From contig OY987226.1 of the NCBI GenBank assembly GCA_963920705.1, forward strand, positions 1,738,501 to 1,802,500: a stretch of DNA of 64,000 bases. Reading direction: 5' to 3'. Source of the stretch: Odiellus spinosus (Eukaryota; Arthropoda; Arachnida; Opiliones; Phalangiidae). The translations under genes and the position numbers were made by a program. The notes below the pieces were generated by a model. It ran no database searches, was not told where the DNA came from, and saw only the letters and a list, made by a program, of their open reading frames with translations. Shown here piece by piece: positions 35,024 through 47,419 of this stretch. Numbering within the stretch: the stretch's first letter is position 1; every line of letters begins with the position of its first letter.

Positions 35024-35188
35024 AGCTACGTTCACACTTGTCACTTTGAAACCGTGTTCAAATCGACTATTCAAGTTATTAATTAGATTTCTTAATCAAA
35101 GATCTATACGGGTAACCCCAAAATTTTATAATTTGACCTTTTCAAAACGGTTAAAAATGGTTTCGAAGTTTGAAGTGTGAACGCGGCT
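35024..35188 (-). mobile_element. B2 element
   Basis: AGCTACGTTCACACTTGTCA to GAAGTGTGAACGCGGCT, slightly shortened to 165 bp. Confidence 0.88.
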
Positions 35189-36369
35189 TAGCTGTAATTG
35201 TATTGTAATTAGCAGATTTCGAAACGGTTTGAGAATGATTTTAAAATTTGTATAATCCGAAAGCGGTTGTTTGATCTCAATCAATGTAATTTCGGATCGC
35301 TTGTATTCCTACTTATATCGATTTTTGTATAGACTTTGAATCGATTTGTCTCATACACCAAATTAATATATATTATACAGCACCCGTCCCGAAGAATTAT
35401 TCTACATTTAGCAATACAATTTTGTCTTATTTCCATTTGAATTAAACTAAATAAATACCTTTTACAAGATACCTACTGTCATTTTTCAATTTTGTTATTA
35501 GTTTTATAAACAGGGTGTTTCTAAAATGGTGGTAGGACCGAGCTAGTGGGTTCTACGGGTCATTTTAAGACGAAAATGTTCTAGGACGTTTTGTCGTCTG
35601 TAGGAAATACATAAAGCGGTTCGGTACGCCTTTGAACTTTGGTGGTATAATCCGATTTAGTAATTATTTCGTGCGCAAAGGCTTAGTTTGCGGTCAAGGT
35701 ATTATAAAGGGATACTAGATTCAAGAAATAATCTTTTTAAATCGATTTGGGTTGGATAAATATGTGTAAAATTGTGTTCTAAGTCCAGTGGCGACGGATT
35801 ATGCTATAGAAAACGTGTAAATTTCAAATTTGTCTCCAAAAAAACGATTAGGTCCTCCAAATCCGCTCAAAATGGGCCTGTAATTACTGTCGACTAGCCA
35901 AAATTTCAGCTACGACGTAAATATTATCAGCCTACGTGTGAAAAAATTCTTTCAAAGCCACTATTCCCACATTTAAAAAGTCAATTAAAATTGATTTTAA
36001 ATTCTCACGAAACTTTACATATTTAGGGCGGAGCTATCGCGACAGTACGTCATCACAGAGAAAGCAATACCTTCCTAACTTTTAACTCCAAGTTCTAAAG
36101 GTTTTATTCGTGGGGTAACTAAATGCGTATGAAAACACGGGCGCTAGAGAGCAACCGGGTTGAAATCTAAAGATAGATAGTCAGCGGAGAACTCAGGGGC
36201 TGGGGAAAATTTATTTTTAGTTTAAGTCTTTTTCCTCAACGGTTGGTTGCCGAAGACGAAATAATATAAATGACGGATTCTAATTATAGCTTTACCGCTA
36301 GATGGCGCGCTCAACAAAGAAAGAGGATTCAGAGATAAACAAAGAGTATCATTGGATAGGAGTGGATAT
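35189..36369. other. Gene-free sequence
   Basis: No gene or repeat supported. Confidence 0.5.
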
Positions 36370-36885
36370 AGAGCTCGGAATCGGATCGATCCATTATCTT
36401 AGGTTACACAATTTTTAAGATATTTTATTTTCGGATATATTGTAGCTAAAAAATTAAATTTGAATATTCGTATAATTGTAAAACGTATAAGGTTTACCCG
36501 AAGATAAGCCTTCGCCGCTTTATCTATCTACAAATTACTCGTATTCGAACGTATAACGATGGATAAGAAACATTCGCGTTTACCAGAATTAGTCTAAAAT
36601 ATAAGAAACAATATTTCAAATTGACTTTTAATTCGAAGAATAGAAATAAAACGATAAGATTTTAAATCATCTTTTTATTCGTTATTTTTCACGGAAAATA
36701 AATTTTGAATTAAATTTTTATCCGAACGTATAACGTATCGGATAATATTCTAAGATAAGGCGGCCATTTTTGGATAAAAACGGATTACGTTACTTTATCT
36801 TGGAATAAGTTAGTCTATTTTTAATCAAACCGATAATATAGTAGATTTCAACCAATTAATAAAAATGATACGAATTCCGAGCTCT
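36370..36885 (+). mobile_element. C element, copy 1
   Basis: AGAGCTCGGAATCGGATCGA at the left and CGAATTCCGAGCTCT at the right; 516 bp. The interior has AAGATAAGCCTTCGCCGCTT and TATAACGATGGATAAGAAAC words shared with four other places. No transposase. Confidence 0.85.
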
Positions 36886-37735
36886 TAACTTCTCTCAATT
36901 TCCACACCGAGCGATAAATACTCCCTGTAACGAGGGAGATGGAACGGAATAGATTCGCGACCTTTACAACACTTTTTCGCGGAAAGTGGATCAAACACGG
37001 ACCGAGTTTCTGTATCGACACGCGACCAAAAACTCTGTTAAAGATTTTTCTTCAAAAACTACGATCAAAAGTGTTTGGGGTACATAAAGTAAAACTTCCC
37101 AACTAATTTAAAAATAGCGTCAAGATTAAATATCGTATGGAAATCGTCAATGGGTGTGTGGGAATCTGAAAAATCTCAAGGTAAGTCCGTTTACTAAGCA
37201 CCGTGATTAAATTTTTACATAAAGTAAAATACTTGGCGCGTATTTAGAATTTTTCACGCGAAATATCGAAAATCGTGGTTAGTTGGAATTGAAAGGTTGT
37301 TGACTAAATTAAAATAGCTTTTAAATAGTTTTAAAAGTTAACTAGATAGAATCTGATAACGAGTTTGATTGGGATTGATTAAAAAGGAGCTTAAAAACGT
37401 ATCAAAGCTAACCAGGTTTCGTGGTAATTAATTACAGTTAATTATCAGAGTCGCGAACAAGATTCGTTAAGCCTAAATCCGTGGAAAACAAATTAAAGAC
37501 TGGAAATTTTCTCTAGAAAATCGAGTTGTTGATGCCAATGAAGTATAAAATGGCTCTAAAATCAAATTTTACGAAATGACATTGCAAAAAGAATATCTCT
37601 AATTGGAATTCGTAATTTATTCATTTTAACATTTAAATTTGAAATTTCTTCGCGCCTAATTTAGCAACTTTGATAATTAAACGCTAGAATTACCGGAAAC
37701 GCTGATTGGTCAGCGTAAAACCTTTCAGATCTATA
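36886..37735. other. Gene-free sequence
   Basis: No supported feature. Confidence 0.5.
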
Positions 37736-38031
37736 AGCCGCGTTCGTACTAGGCCTTGGAATCGATTTAAACCGTTTCAAAACGTTTCCCTAGCGTCGTG
37801 TGAACGGGAAACCGTCTTTTCTCGAATCGATTTGATTGGATTTCTCGAAACTGCTTCGGGAACCAGTTTCGTACCGATTCGGCTGGTTTCAACAAACGAT
37901 AGAGGAAGCTACGATAAATCGATTTATAAAGATAACGCGTAAACGTGTGACGTTTAAATCGATTCCTGGCGATTTGAATATCGGTTTGATTTTACCGTTT
38001 CAAATCGATTAAGAAATGCTAGTGTGAACGT
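37736..38031 (+). mobile_element. B1 element
   Basis: AGCCGCGTTCGTACTAGGCC to GCTAGTGTGAACGTAAAC; near full length with a decayed right tip. Confidence 0.88.
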
Positions 38032-39747
38032 AAACAAATCCTTGAGTATAAGGTAGCTTTCTACAACTACTGAAAAATTAAAATTAAATAAGATTACAGA
38101 ACCTCTATCTATTGTGATATTTTAAATAAATTAAACTAATTAATTTTAATTGGGAGATCAATTTGACAAGGCCCGAATCGATTCAGCAGGATAGTCTTTA
38201 CTTTAAAGATTTCCTAGCCGTGCTGTCACGTGTAAAGGAATTTTATCCAATCGCGGAACATTATTCGAATAATAATTTGTATTCCAAATCAAACTCGTTT
38301 TCCATTAGTGACACAACCTCTTTAATTGCCAAGTAAATTCGTAATAATTGGCTATCAACCAAAAACCTTAAATTAAGCTCTCGATATAGGGCAATTTTAT
38401 AAGATATGACGAAAATTATAAAGCCTGGGAAGAAAATGGGCCAAATTACTATTTAAATCTTGCCTTTTATCAGTTTTATCCATTGAAATCTAACGAATTT
38501 TAATTTACAACTAATTGCGTGTGGTGTTTTTTATAATTTGCTAACCTTTAGGGAATACCGGGGAAGAACTTATTGCTCCAATCTTTATTTTTTTATTCAA
38601 GATTTGAAATCTTATTTCAAAGAACTTTGCAATACCTTTGTTTCCTAATTTTAGAGTTAGACTATTGACTGAATTTTTTTTAGCGTTTTAATTTCACCTG
38701 GACTTTAGTAATTAAAAACAAACTCCGGAATTTGTTCACAATTATTTCAAATAGAAATAATATTTAAAACTTTTTTAGGTTTACCACTGGGCTTAAATTT
38801 TAATGAAGTGGTTTTTCGAATAAACAGAGGATAGAGCTAATATAGTAAGATTAGCTTTTCCTTCAAAATTGTAGAAATAAATGAGCTAAGCCTTTTTGAA
38901 ATTGAAAGAGTGCTAGCAAAAAGTCGACGAAATCTAGACATTATATTTCTATAAACAAATACTAAGTAAACACTCAAGTCTTTTAACGTGACCGCTGATT
39001 GGACGAAAATTAAAACATTTTCTGATAGAAAAAAATACCTTCAAAATTTAAGAAAAAATTAAGCGTGGTATATTTTTACATAATCAGCTAATACTACCTC
39101 TTTAAGGGTAGAAAATGAATTTTTACTAAATTCAAACGAATGATTTTTTGAACATAAAATATTCATATTTTAATCTGTCGATATAATTAAAGTAGTCTTA
39201 TTTTTTGATTAGTAGACGATGTTGTAAAACTCAGACAGAACTATCCAAAGATAGGGTTAAGTGAAAAATGATTTTCTAACCTCCAAGAGTACATTTTAAA
39301 GCATATATAATCTTTAACATCGAGGAGGGCGCGGCATCACTTCGAGAAACAACTTAACTCGAGTGCGAGTCGGCCATAAAAATCCCTCAAAAACAAATAT
39401 ATAAATAAATTGCGTGTGTGTGTGGGTGAAAGCGCTTTTGGTGGTCTAAATATCATTTTCGCCGATAAAGCGATTATAATTATGGTAACGAGGCAATTGA
39501 AAATTTTAGGAAATAGACGGGGAACTAGACGGAAATTAAAATTAATTTTAGGAAGAACACGCGGAAATGTAACTAGCTATTTTGGGGCGCAACTTGACAT
39601 CAGCAAAAAAAATTAAAATGGAAATCTTCAAGTTCGGAATCACCCGTTAAAGTGATGTTGTTACCATTTGGTTTTCGAGGATAGAATTCGAAATTTACCG
39701 TAATTATGGTAATTGGTAATCTACCGCGTAATTTACAGTCTCAGGGT
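38032..39747. other. Gene-free sequence
   Basis: AT-rich; includes a short GT run (GTGTGTGTG) at about 39412. No gene supported. Confidence 0.5.
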
Positions 39748-40053
39748 AAGCCGATTTCATTTGGTTATTCGATAGCTAAGGTCATTTCTTAATCGATTTG
39801 AAATGGTAAAAATCAAACCGGTATTCAAATCGCACGCCAGGAATCGTTTTAAGGCGTCACGCGTTATAAATCGATTTATCGTAGCTTCGTCTATCGTTTG
39901 TTGAAATCGAATCGGTACGAAACTGGTTCCCGAAGCAGTTTCGAGAAATCCAATCAAATCGATTTGAGAAAAGACGGGTTTCCCGTTCACGCGACTTCAG
40001 TGAAACGTTTCGAAACAGTTTAAATCGATTTCAAGGCCTAGTACGAACGCGAC
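39748..40053 (-). mobile_element. F fragment followed by B1
   Basis: 39748-39773 (AAGCCGATTTCATTTGGTTA) matches the F copy at about 34870; a reverse-strand B1 begins at 39774 (AGCTAAGGTCATTTC) and ends GTACGAACGCGACT at 40053. B1 appears to have inserted into F. Confidence 0.75.
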
Positions 40054-40548
40054 TTTGGTTTTCATTAGAAATCAGTGTCACGCGCACTTTAAATAAGATC
40101 TTAGCTTTCACGGCTGGTTTTTTCGAATTATCCAGGGTATTGCGTTTATTGTCAAACAGCCGAAGATTTCATCATTAATATTACGCTATATATGTATACG
40201 TTTCCCCAGAGATATTCAATTTAAAAATAGAATCACGAACGTAAGGCGCTTTTGCAGAAACAGAAAACTCCGACTGAATTAAAGAGTATAGTTATAGCTG
40301 AAGACGAAACATGTGGCAAGAGGATTTTTTCGCTAACTAGACGATTTCTCATTGGCTAAAATGTTTTTACTGACTCGCGAGTATTTCACGGCTTATTGCA
40401 ACATGGATGTTAAAAGTCAGGATAATAGAAATTCCAATGAATTAAATACTTAATACTATTTCTCGCCTGTTCCAAGCTTATTAATATTGTTAAAAAAATT
40501 ACTATTTAATATTTAGGGTGATTACAACAAAAAGTCATAAAAATATAG
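40054..40548. other. Gene-free sequence
   Basis: No supported feature. Confidence 0.5.
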
Positions 40549-41915
40549 GAAATTTTCAATAAATTAATGGGAAATTGGGAAATTTTCAATAAATTAATGG
40601 GAAATTTGAAAATTTTCAATAAATTAATGGGAAATTTGAAAATTTTCAATAAATTAATGGGAAATTTGAAAATTTTCAATAAACTTATCGGAAATTTGAA
40701 AATTTTCAATAAATTAATGGGAAATTTGAAAATTTTCAATAAATTAATGGGAAATTTGAAAATTTTCAATAAACTTATCGGAAATTTGAAAATTTTCAAT
40801 AAATTAATGGGAAATTTGAAAATTTTCAATAAATTAATGGGAAATTTGAAAATTTTCAATAAATTAATGGGAAATTTGAAAATTTTCAATAAATTAATGG
40901 GAAATTTGAAAATTTTCAATAAATTAATGGGAAATTTGAAAATTTTCAATAAATTAATGGGAAATTGGGAAATTTTCAATAAATTAATGGGAAATTTGAA
41001 AATTTTCAATAAATTAATGGGAAATTTGAAAATTTTCAATAAATTAATGGGAAATTTGAAAATTTTCAATAAACTTATCGGAAATTTGAAAATTTTCAAT
41101 AAATTAATGGGAAATTTGAAAATTTTCAATAAATTAATGGGAAATTTGAAAATTTTCAATAAACTTATCGGAAATTTGAAAATTTTCAATAAATTAATGG
41201 GAAATTTGAAAATTTTCAATAAATTAATGGGAAATTTGAAAATTTTCAATAAACTTATCGGAAATTTGAAAATTTTCAATAAATTAATGGGAAATTTGAA
41301 AATTTTCAATAAATTAATGGGAAATTTGAAAATTTTCAATAAATTAATGGGAAATTTGAAAATTTTCAATAAATTAATGGGAAATTTGAAAATTTTCAAT
41401 AAATTAATGGGAAATTTGAAAATTTTCAATAAATTAATGGGAAATTTGAAAATTTTCAATAAATTAATGGGAAATTTGAAAATTTTCAATAAATTAATGG
41501 GAAATTTGAAAATTTTCAATAAATTAATGGGAAATTTGAAAATTTTCAATAAATTAATGGGAAATTTGAAAATTTTCAATAAATTAATGGGAAATTTGAA
41601 AATTTTCAATAAATTAATGGGAAATTTGAAAATTTTCAATAAATTAATGGGAAATTTGAAAATTTTCAATAAATTAATGGGAAATTTGAAAATTTTCAAT
41701 AAATTAATGGGAAATTTGAAAATTTTCAATAAATTAATGGGAAATTTGAAAATTTTCAATAAATTAATGGGAAATTTGAAAATTTTCAATAAATTAATGG
41801 GAAATTTGAAAATTTTCAATAAATTAATGGGAAATTTGAAAATTTTCAATAAATTAATGGGAAATTTGAAAATTTTCAATAAATTAATGGGAAATTGGGA
41901 AATTTTCAATATTTA
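40549..41915. repeat. 30-bp satellite array, subfamily 1, about 45 copies
   Basis: Unit AAATTTGAAAATTTTCAATA plus AATTAATGGG, kept in perfect 30-bp register. Variants AAACTTATCGG (at 40681, 40771, 41071, 41161, 41251) and GGGAAATTGGGA (at about 40570, 40960, 41890) mark sub-blocks. The 30-bp unit has no stop in one frame on each strand, which gives frames of about 466 codons both ways. Confidence 0.97.
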
Positions 41916-43070
41916 TATAAATTTTGAAAAATTTTCAATTAATTTATGGGAAATTACTACAAATTAATAAATTTTCAATAAATTTATGGGAAATTACTAC
42001 AAATTAATAAATTTTCAATAAATTTATGGGAAATTAATAAATTTTCAATAAATTTATGGGAAATTAATAAATTTTCAATAAATTTATGGGAAATTAATAA
42101 ATTTTCAATAAATTTATGGGAAATTAATAAAATTTCAATAAATTTATGGGAAATTAATAAAATTTAAATAAATTTATGGGATATTAATAAATTTTCAATA
42201 AATTTATGGGATATTAATAAATTTTCAATAAATTTATGGGAAATTAATAAATTTTCAATAAATTTATGGGAAATTAATAAATTTTCAATAAATTTATGGG
42301 AAATTAATAAATTTTCAATAAATTTATGGGAAATTAATAAATTTTCAATAAATTTATGGGAAATTAATAAATTTTCAATAAATTTATGGGAAATTAATAA
42401 ATTTTCAATAAATTTATGGGAAATTAATAAATTTTCAATAAATTTATGGGATATTAATAAATTTTCAATAAATTTATGGGATATTAATAAATTTTCAATA
42501 AATTTATGGGAAATTTTAAAATTTTCAATTAATTTATGGGAAATTACTACAAATTAATAAATTTTCAATTAATTTATGGGAAATTACTACAAATTAATAA
42601 ATTTTCAATAAATTTATGGGAAATTAATAAATTTTCAATAAATTTATGGGAAATCAATAAATTTTCAATAAATTTATGGGAAATTAATAAAATTTCAATA
42701 AATTTATGGGAAATTAATAAAATTTCAATAAATTTATGGGATATTAATAAATTTTCAATAAATTTATGGGATATTAATAAATTTTCAATAAATTTATGGG
42801 AAATTTTAAAATTTTCAATTAATTTATGGGAAATTACTACAAATTAATAAATTTTCAATTAATTTATGGGAAATTACTACAAATTAATAAATTTTCAATA
42901 AATTTATGGGAAATTAATAAATTTTCAATAAATTTATGGGAAATCAATAAATTTTCAATAAATTTATGGGAAATTAATAAAATTTCAATAAATTTATGGG
43001 AAATTAATAAAATTTCAATAAATTTATGGGATATTAATAAATTTTCAATAAATTTATGGGAAATTGTAGG
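41916..43070. repeat. 30-bp satellite array, subfamily 2, with 290-bp higher-order repeat
   Basis: Related unit AAATTAATAAATTTTCAATA plus AATTTATGGG, about 38 copies. A block opening with GGGAAATTACTACAAATTAA starts at about 42536 and again at 42826, 290 bp later, and shares the rare AAATCAATAA variant, so the block was recently duplicated. Confidence 0.96.
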
Positions 43071-43744
43071 AATAATATAATAAAACACACCCTTTTTAAA
43101 GATAGTGCTAGGAATGTTGGATTAATCCGGAGAAAAACAATTTTCAAACTTTACTCGTATGGCACTGGATAAGAAAATCCGCGTTACTTAGAATTCGTGT
43201 AAAATAAAAGATAATTCCAAATTCGCGATTACAATTGGAAGAAAATAAAACACTAAGTTGTTCTTATTTGAACGTTTAAATTGGCGTCTCGGATTTTGAA
43301 TAAATTAAAGTTTGCTACGATTTTCACCGCTTGAGGTGGCAGTGGGTAAAATCTGTAGTTAATTTATCCAAGACAAGTTACTGAAGTAACTGAACACGGC
43401 CTAAAATTTGCGATTTTACCCTTAGTTTTATTTTGAAACTGTTGAAAACATTGGTGGAAACGTGGCTTTTAAGTTTTTGGCGCATTCAAAATACCAGAAT
43501 GTAACCCGGGGATGTGACGCCCGGGTGAGAGAGAAGAGATCTTGGCGAGGGATTCTCGATTAGAAAATGACGTAATTGGTATCGGGAGAAGAAGAGTACG
43601 CGTCCAACTCCGCATCCATGTTACAAGCGTATATAAATATATATAGGTACTATCCCATTGTCCCATTCGAAACACCCGAAATAGAATCAACTGCCATCTA
43701 ATGCCAAAAAATGACAAAAACTCGAAATCTTCTTCAAGAATAAG
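43071..43744. other. Gene-free sequence
   Basis: A 105-codon minus-strand frame (43469-43786) overlaps the candidate exon on the other strand and shows no domain. No other feature. Confidence 0.45.
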
Positions 43745-43788
43745 ACTCGCGCATACCGGAGGTACCAGCCTCAATACAAAATACATTA

Positions 43789-43849
43789 ATGGGTAGTCTA
43801 CCGGACGCGTTGGTACGAGTGGCTGAACCCAGTCCTTTTAAAATCGTGG
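43789..43849 (+). CDS. Candidate coding exon of an unidentified gene
   Basis: ATG at 43789, then MGSLPDALVRVAEPSPFKIV and a strong donor GTGG|GTGAGT in phase 1. The frame is open back to a TAA at 43741, so it may instead be an internal exon starting at 43745 after AATAAG. The peptide has normal protein composition, unlike the surrounding repeat frames. The phase fits the exon-like segment at 63155, giving FKIV-GSSDNRLSF across about 19 kb. I cannot name the protein. Confidence 0.35.
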
Positions 43850-43971
43850 GTGAGTGACATATCAGGAGGGAATAATAAATATTCGTAACGCTATTCGATC
43901 AAGTTAGAATTATAACTCGATTAATAAACAAATCCTCCCAATTAAATTGTTTGAGTAAACATCTACTTTAA

Positions 43972-44408
43972 CAGGGTTCGTACAAAATTTTGGAAGTTAA
44001 TTTCCCCGATTTTTTCAGATTTTCCCTGACTATTTCTAAATAATTTCCCTGACCTAATTTTAATAATTTTTTCACGAATTTATTCTTACGAGCGAGCTGC
44101 TGGCAATTCCCACGTTTTATTTGACATCGGGGTCAGCCGATAGTTTACTCAGAATATGAGAAACAATTTGAATCTTTAGGCAAATATTTTCAGTTTATAA
44201 TAATTACGTTACAACTGATTGGTCAACCAATCATAAACAGTTCCCTGACACGTACCAAAATATTTATTTTCTCTGACCATTTGGGCTATTTTAAAATTCC
44301 CTGACCTTCGAGGTCACTTTCCAAATTCCCTGACTTTTCCCTGACTTTTTGGGCCAATTTCCAAATTCCCTGACTTTTCCAGGTTTTCCAGGTCGTGTAC
44401 GAACCCTG
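43972..44408. mobile_element. hAT-like MITE
   Basis: CAGGGTTCGTACAAAA at the left and GTGTACGAACCCTG at the right are inverted; the ends are filled with TTCCCTGACTTTTCC words, a form seen in hAT-type MITEs of many animals. 437 bp, no transposase. A clean 8-bp target duplication is not visible (TTTAA occurs on both sides, offset). Confidence 0.82.
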
Positions 44409-45631
44409 ATTTAAGTAACGAGACTTGCCCTTTAACTTTAAAAAGCTTATTTTCTCTAGTTCGGTTTTTCTCAAGAGCGAGGAGGGAAGGGTTAAGAATA
44501 ACTTGGTATACATTCGCTATAAAAACTCGTCGTAAGTGCGCAAACATGGACGAAATTATAGACGAAGGAGGGCGAATGATAGGAGTGTACGTGTGACGAG
44601 CGGCTCGAAGCAACTGGCTCGTGTTTGTCAAGGTTTTTTTAATGCTAGTACGATATAGTTTGCTAATACGTAAAGGGTGATGCCTAATTTAATTTCATAT
44701 ATAGGTGATCCGTGTTTTTATAATTTCTAAGATGATTAAACAGTGTATCTACACTTCTGTAGCGTTAATCTGGATTCGCGTTTGAGAAATAACAAATGAA
44801 TATTTAGATATGTTCAATATTGTTATAACAGAAAATAATTTTCTTATAGCTATACGGAGGCGGCAAAGAGCCAAAGAGGAAAGAAAGCCCGACGTCATGG
44901 AATCCCTCCCCTTAGTGGAGCGTTTGTAAGGGCGATAACTGTAACTCCCTCACTAAGGGGGATGACACTGTGGTGAGAGATAGAAGCCTCTGACGTATCA
45001 ATGTCTCCCTCGCTAACTCACTAAATAGGGAGTCATTGCTCGTGTTCAAACGAATCAATTAATAAAAAATAAACTAATTGATATAAAAAACATTAATAAT
45101 TATAATAGTAAAGTTATAAACAGGGATAATTTTCTCTGTTAAAATTATAAAAATGATAATTTTTAATTAAAAACTTTTTGTATTAAAAATTAACAAATTT
45201 TTAAGAGAGATTCAAATTTTACCGTTCAACTTGTCTACGATATAATTTTTCAAGTCCTAGTCACTTTGCCCTTTCCCTTAATGAAAAGTCAAATGGTCAA
45301 AGAACATCAGACTTCGGAAATAGATGCGTCAATGAGTCGTAATTTTGTTTGCGGCAGAAATAAAAATTTAAATGGGTTGGAAGAGAAATTTTGTCGCTTT
45401 CAAATCACCTTATTTTCCTATGGTACTCGTATCTCCGTGGTAAAGGAAAAACTAGATCATATTTGCCGTGTCAAGGTCACTTTAGTATTAATCAGTGGCG
45501 GTCAATCGAATACGCAAACATTGCTTACGTGAAAGGTCAAAGGGTTAGGATAAAAATAATTTGACCTTATATATAAAAGGTCACGTTTCAATACGTAGAA
45601 AAATGGTAGGTTTTTATTTAGACCGAAAGTA
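44409..45631. other. Gene-free sequence with a small inverted repeat
   Basis: CCCTCCCCTTAGTG (about 44902) and CACTAAGGGGGATG (about 44952) can form a stem. An 88-codon frame at 45266-45532 shows no domain. No gene supported. Confidence 0.45.
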
Positions 45632-46767
45632 AGAGCTCGGAATCGGATCGATCCATTATCTTCCGTTATTCGTATATTTTCAGATATTTTATTTTCGGAT
45701 AAATTGTTTTGTAACTAAAAAAATTAAATTAGTATATTCGTATAATTGTTAAACGTATAAGGTTTACCCGAAGATAAGCCTTCGCCGCTTTATCTATCTA
45801 CAAATTACTCGTATTCAAACGTATAACGATGGATAAGAAACATTCGCGTTTCCAGAATTAGTCGAAAATATAAGAAACAATATTTCAAATTGACTTTTAA
45901 TTCGAAGAATAGAAATAAAACGATAAGATTTTAAAACCTCTTTTTATTCGTTATTTTTCAGGAAAATAAATTTTGAATTAAATTTTTATCCTAAAGTATA
46001 ACGCGGATAATATTCTAAGATAAGTTGCCATGGTGCAGATTTGAACTGTTCTCTGTCAATAGAATCTTGTCAGAAACGTGGTGTTTCGCGATGTAAGTTT
46101 TTTATATCCCTGACAAACTCTAAATAAACTAAAGCCTCAAAATTGGCCCGGGGAGGAAAAAGAAGAATTGGCGTTTGACGTATACGTTCGTTGCAGAGTC
46201 TCTCTCAAGGACAAGAAATATTTAAGAGTGATGGAAGACGCATTAAGTCTCCCAAAAGCATTTCATTTTGCTTTTAACAATTTTCCAAATAGTCCTGGTC
46301 GATTTGCCGGAAATGGGCCCTTGTCTCGTAGCCGCGCCGCCATCTTTTTGTAGTAGCAGGCTGCCAGACTATTTCTAATTTTATTTCCCACAAACCAAAT
46401 TCAAGTTGTTAGTCCAACGCTTCCTATATGATAAAGTATAGGAGGCGTTGGTTAGTCCGTAGCTATTTTCACACTACAAAAAGATGGCGGACGATCACGT
46501 GACAAAAAGTTTTCCCCGCCAAAATTTTCGCGAGGTTCTCTAGACTTCCGGTTTTGGAAATCGACCAGGACTATATGAATTTAATTGGAGCGGGTCCACT
46601 ACGGAAAATTAAAACAACTTTTATATTATAAATTCGGGCGTAATTTGTTCGTTAATCGGGCTTAAAATTTTATCTCCGGATAATTCGTATCTGGAGATTA
46701 AAATATCTGAAAAAAGTCTAGTTATCAATGGATATCCGAAGTTATTCATTATCCGATTCCGAGCTCT
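45632..46767 (+). mobile_element. C element, copy 2, long form
   Basis: Left end AGAGCTCGGAATCGGATCGA and right end ATCCGATTCCGAGCTCT give a 17-bp perfect inverted repeat. The left 400 bp matches copy 1; from about 46036 on it differs, and 46287-46577 is a separate fold-back element (G). The right end TTATCAATGGATATCCGAAG recurs at about 53405. Confidence 0.8.
46287..46577. mobile_element. Fold-back element G nested in C
   Basis: ATAGTCCTGGTCGATTT at the left pairs with AAATCGACCAGGACTAT at the right. Further inward GCCGCCATCTTTTTGTAGT pairs with ACTACAAAAAGATGGCGG, and the centre is a hairpin, CCAACGCTTCCTATA / TATAGGAGGCGTTGG, at about 46411-46450. The right arm holds TTTTCCCCGCCAAAA, an E2F-like word. 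Confidence 0.8.
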
Positions 46768-47419
46768 ACTTGAGACTTAACCTTCGCGTTTTGTCGCCAT
46801 CGTCGACAGCAATTAAGCTCGAGTAGATATAGAATTACTGGTTCAACCCTGAACCACCTAATCTATCAAAGATTACGTAGGACGTCAATAATATCGTGAC
46901 AGTCTACAAAGACACGAGGACATTGCTCGTATCAGATTGGCAAAAGAGGTCGAATTGTTCTGTTTTTTTTAGACACTTCAAGGTGTTAAACGTTGGGAAA
47001 TTATAAGGGTGGGGAGGGCTATTTTTAGGCCTATCTATAGTCTAAATTTAGGGTTATTATACGCACGCAAATTATATAGGCAAATTATATAGGCCTAATA
47101 TTTTTAAGGTTCTTTTTTTTTTTTTTTTCATACTATTCCACGTATTACACCTCTGGATTGATGCTTATTTAAGAAACTTCAAAATAAAAAAAAAATGCCT
47201 ATATAAAGATTAAATCTTTCAACTGTAGGATCTACAATAGCCACGCGACCATACTGATGACGTAGTATTGCGGGAAATTTTTAATTTTAAAAATTTCGAA
47301 AATGGATGTCGATTATAAAACATGTTCTTTTGATTTGGGTCCACATGCGCCGTTTTTCATTTGCGCATTTTCTTTTGCGTAGTTTTTCATTTGCGAAGTT
47401 TATCATTAAATTATTTGTA
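46768..47419. other. Gene-free sequence
   Basis: Contains an 18-bp T run at about 47111. 47348-47400 (CATTTGCGCATTTTCTTTTG) looks like a decayed inverted copy of the array that follows. Confidence 0.5.

Noticed and set aside
40506..41967. Two open frames of about 466 codons, one on each strand, hydrophobic on minus
   Set aside because: Both follow from a 30-bp unit without stop codons; every unit gives the same ten residues, and neither has splice sites or a distinct start.
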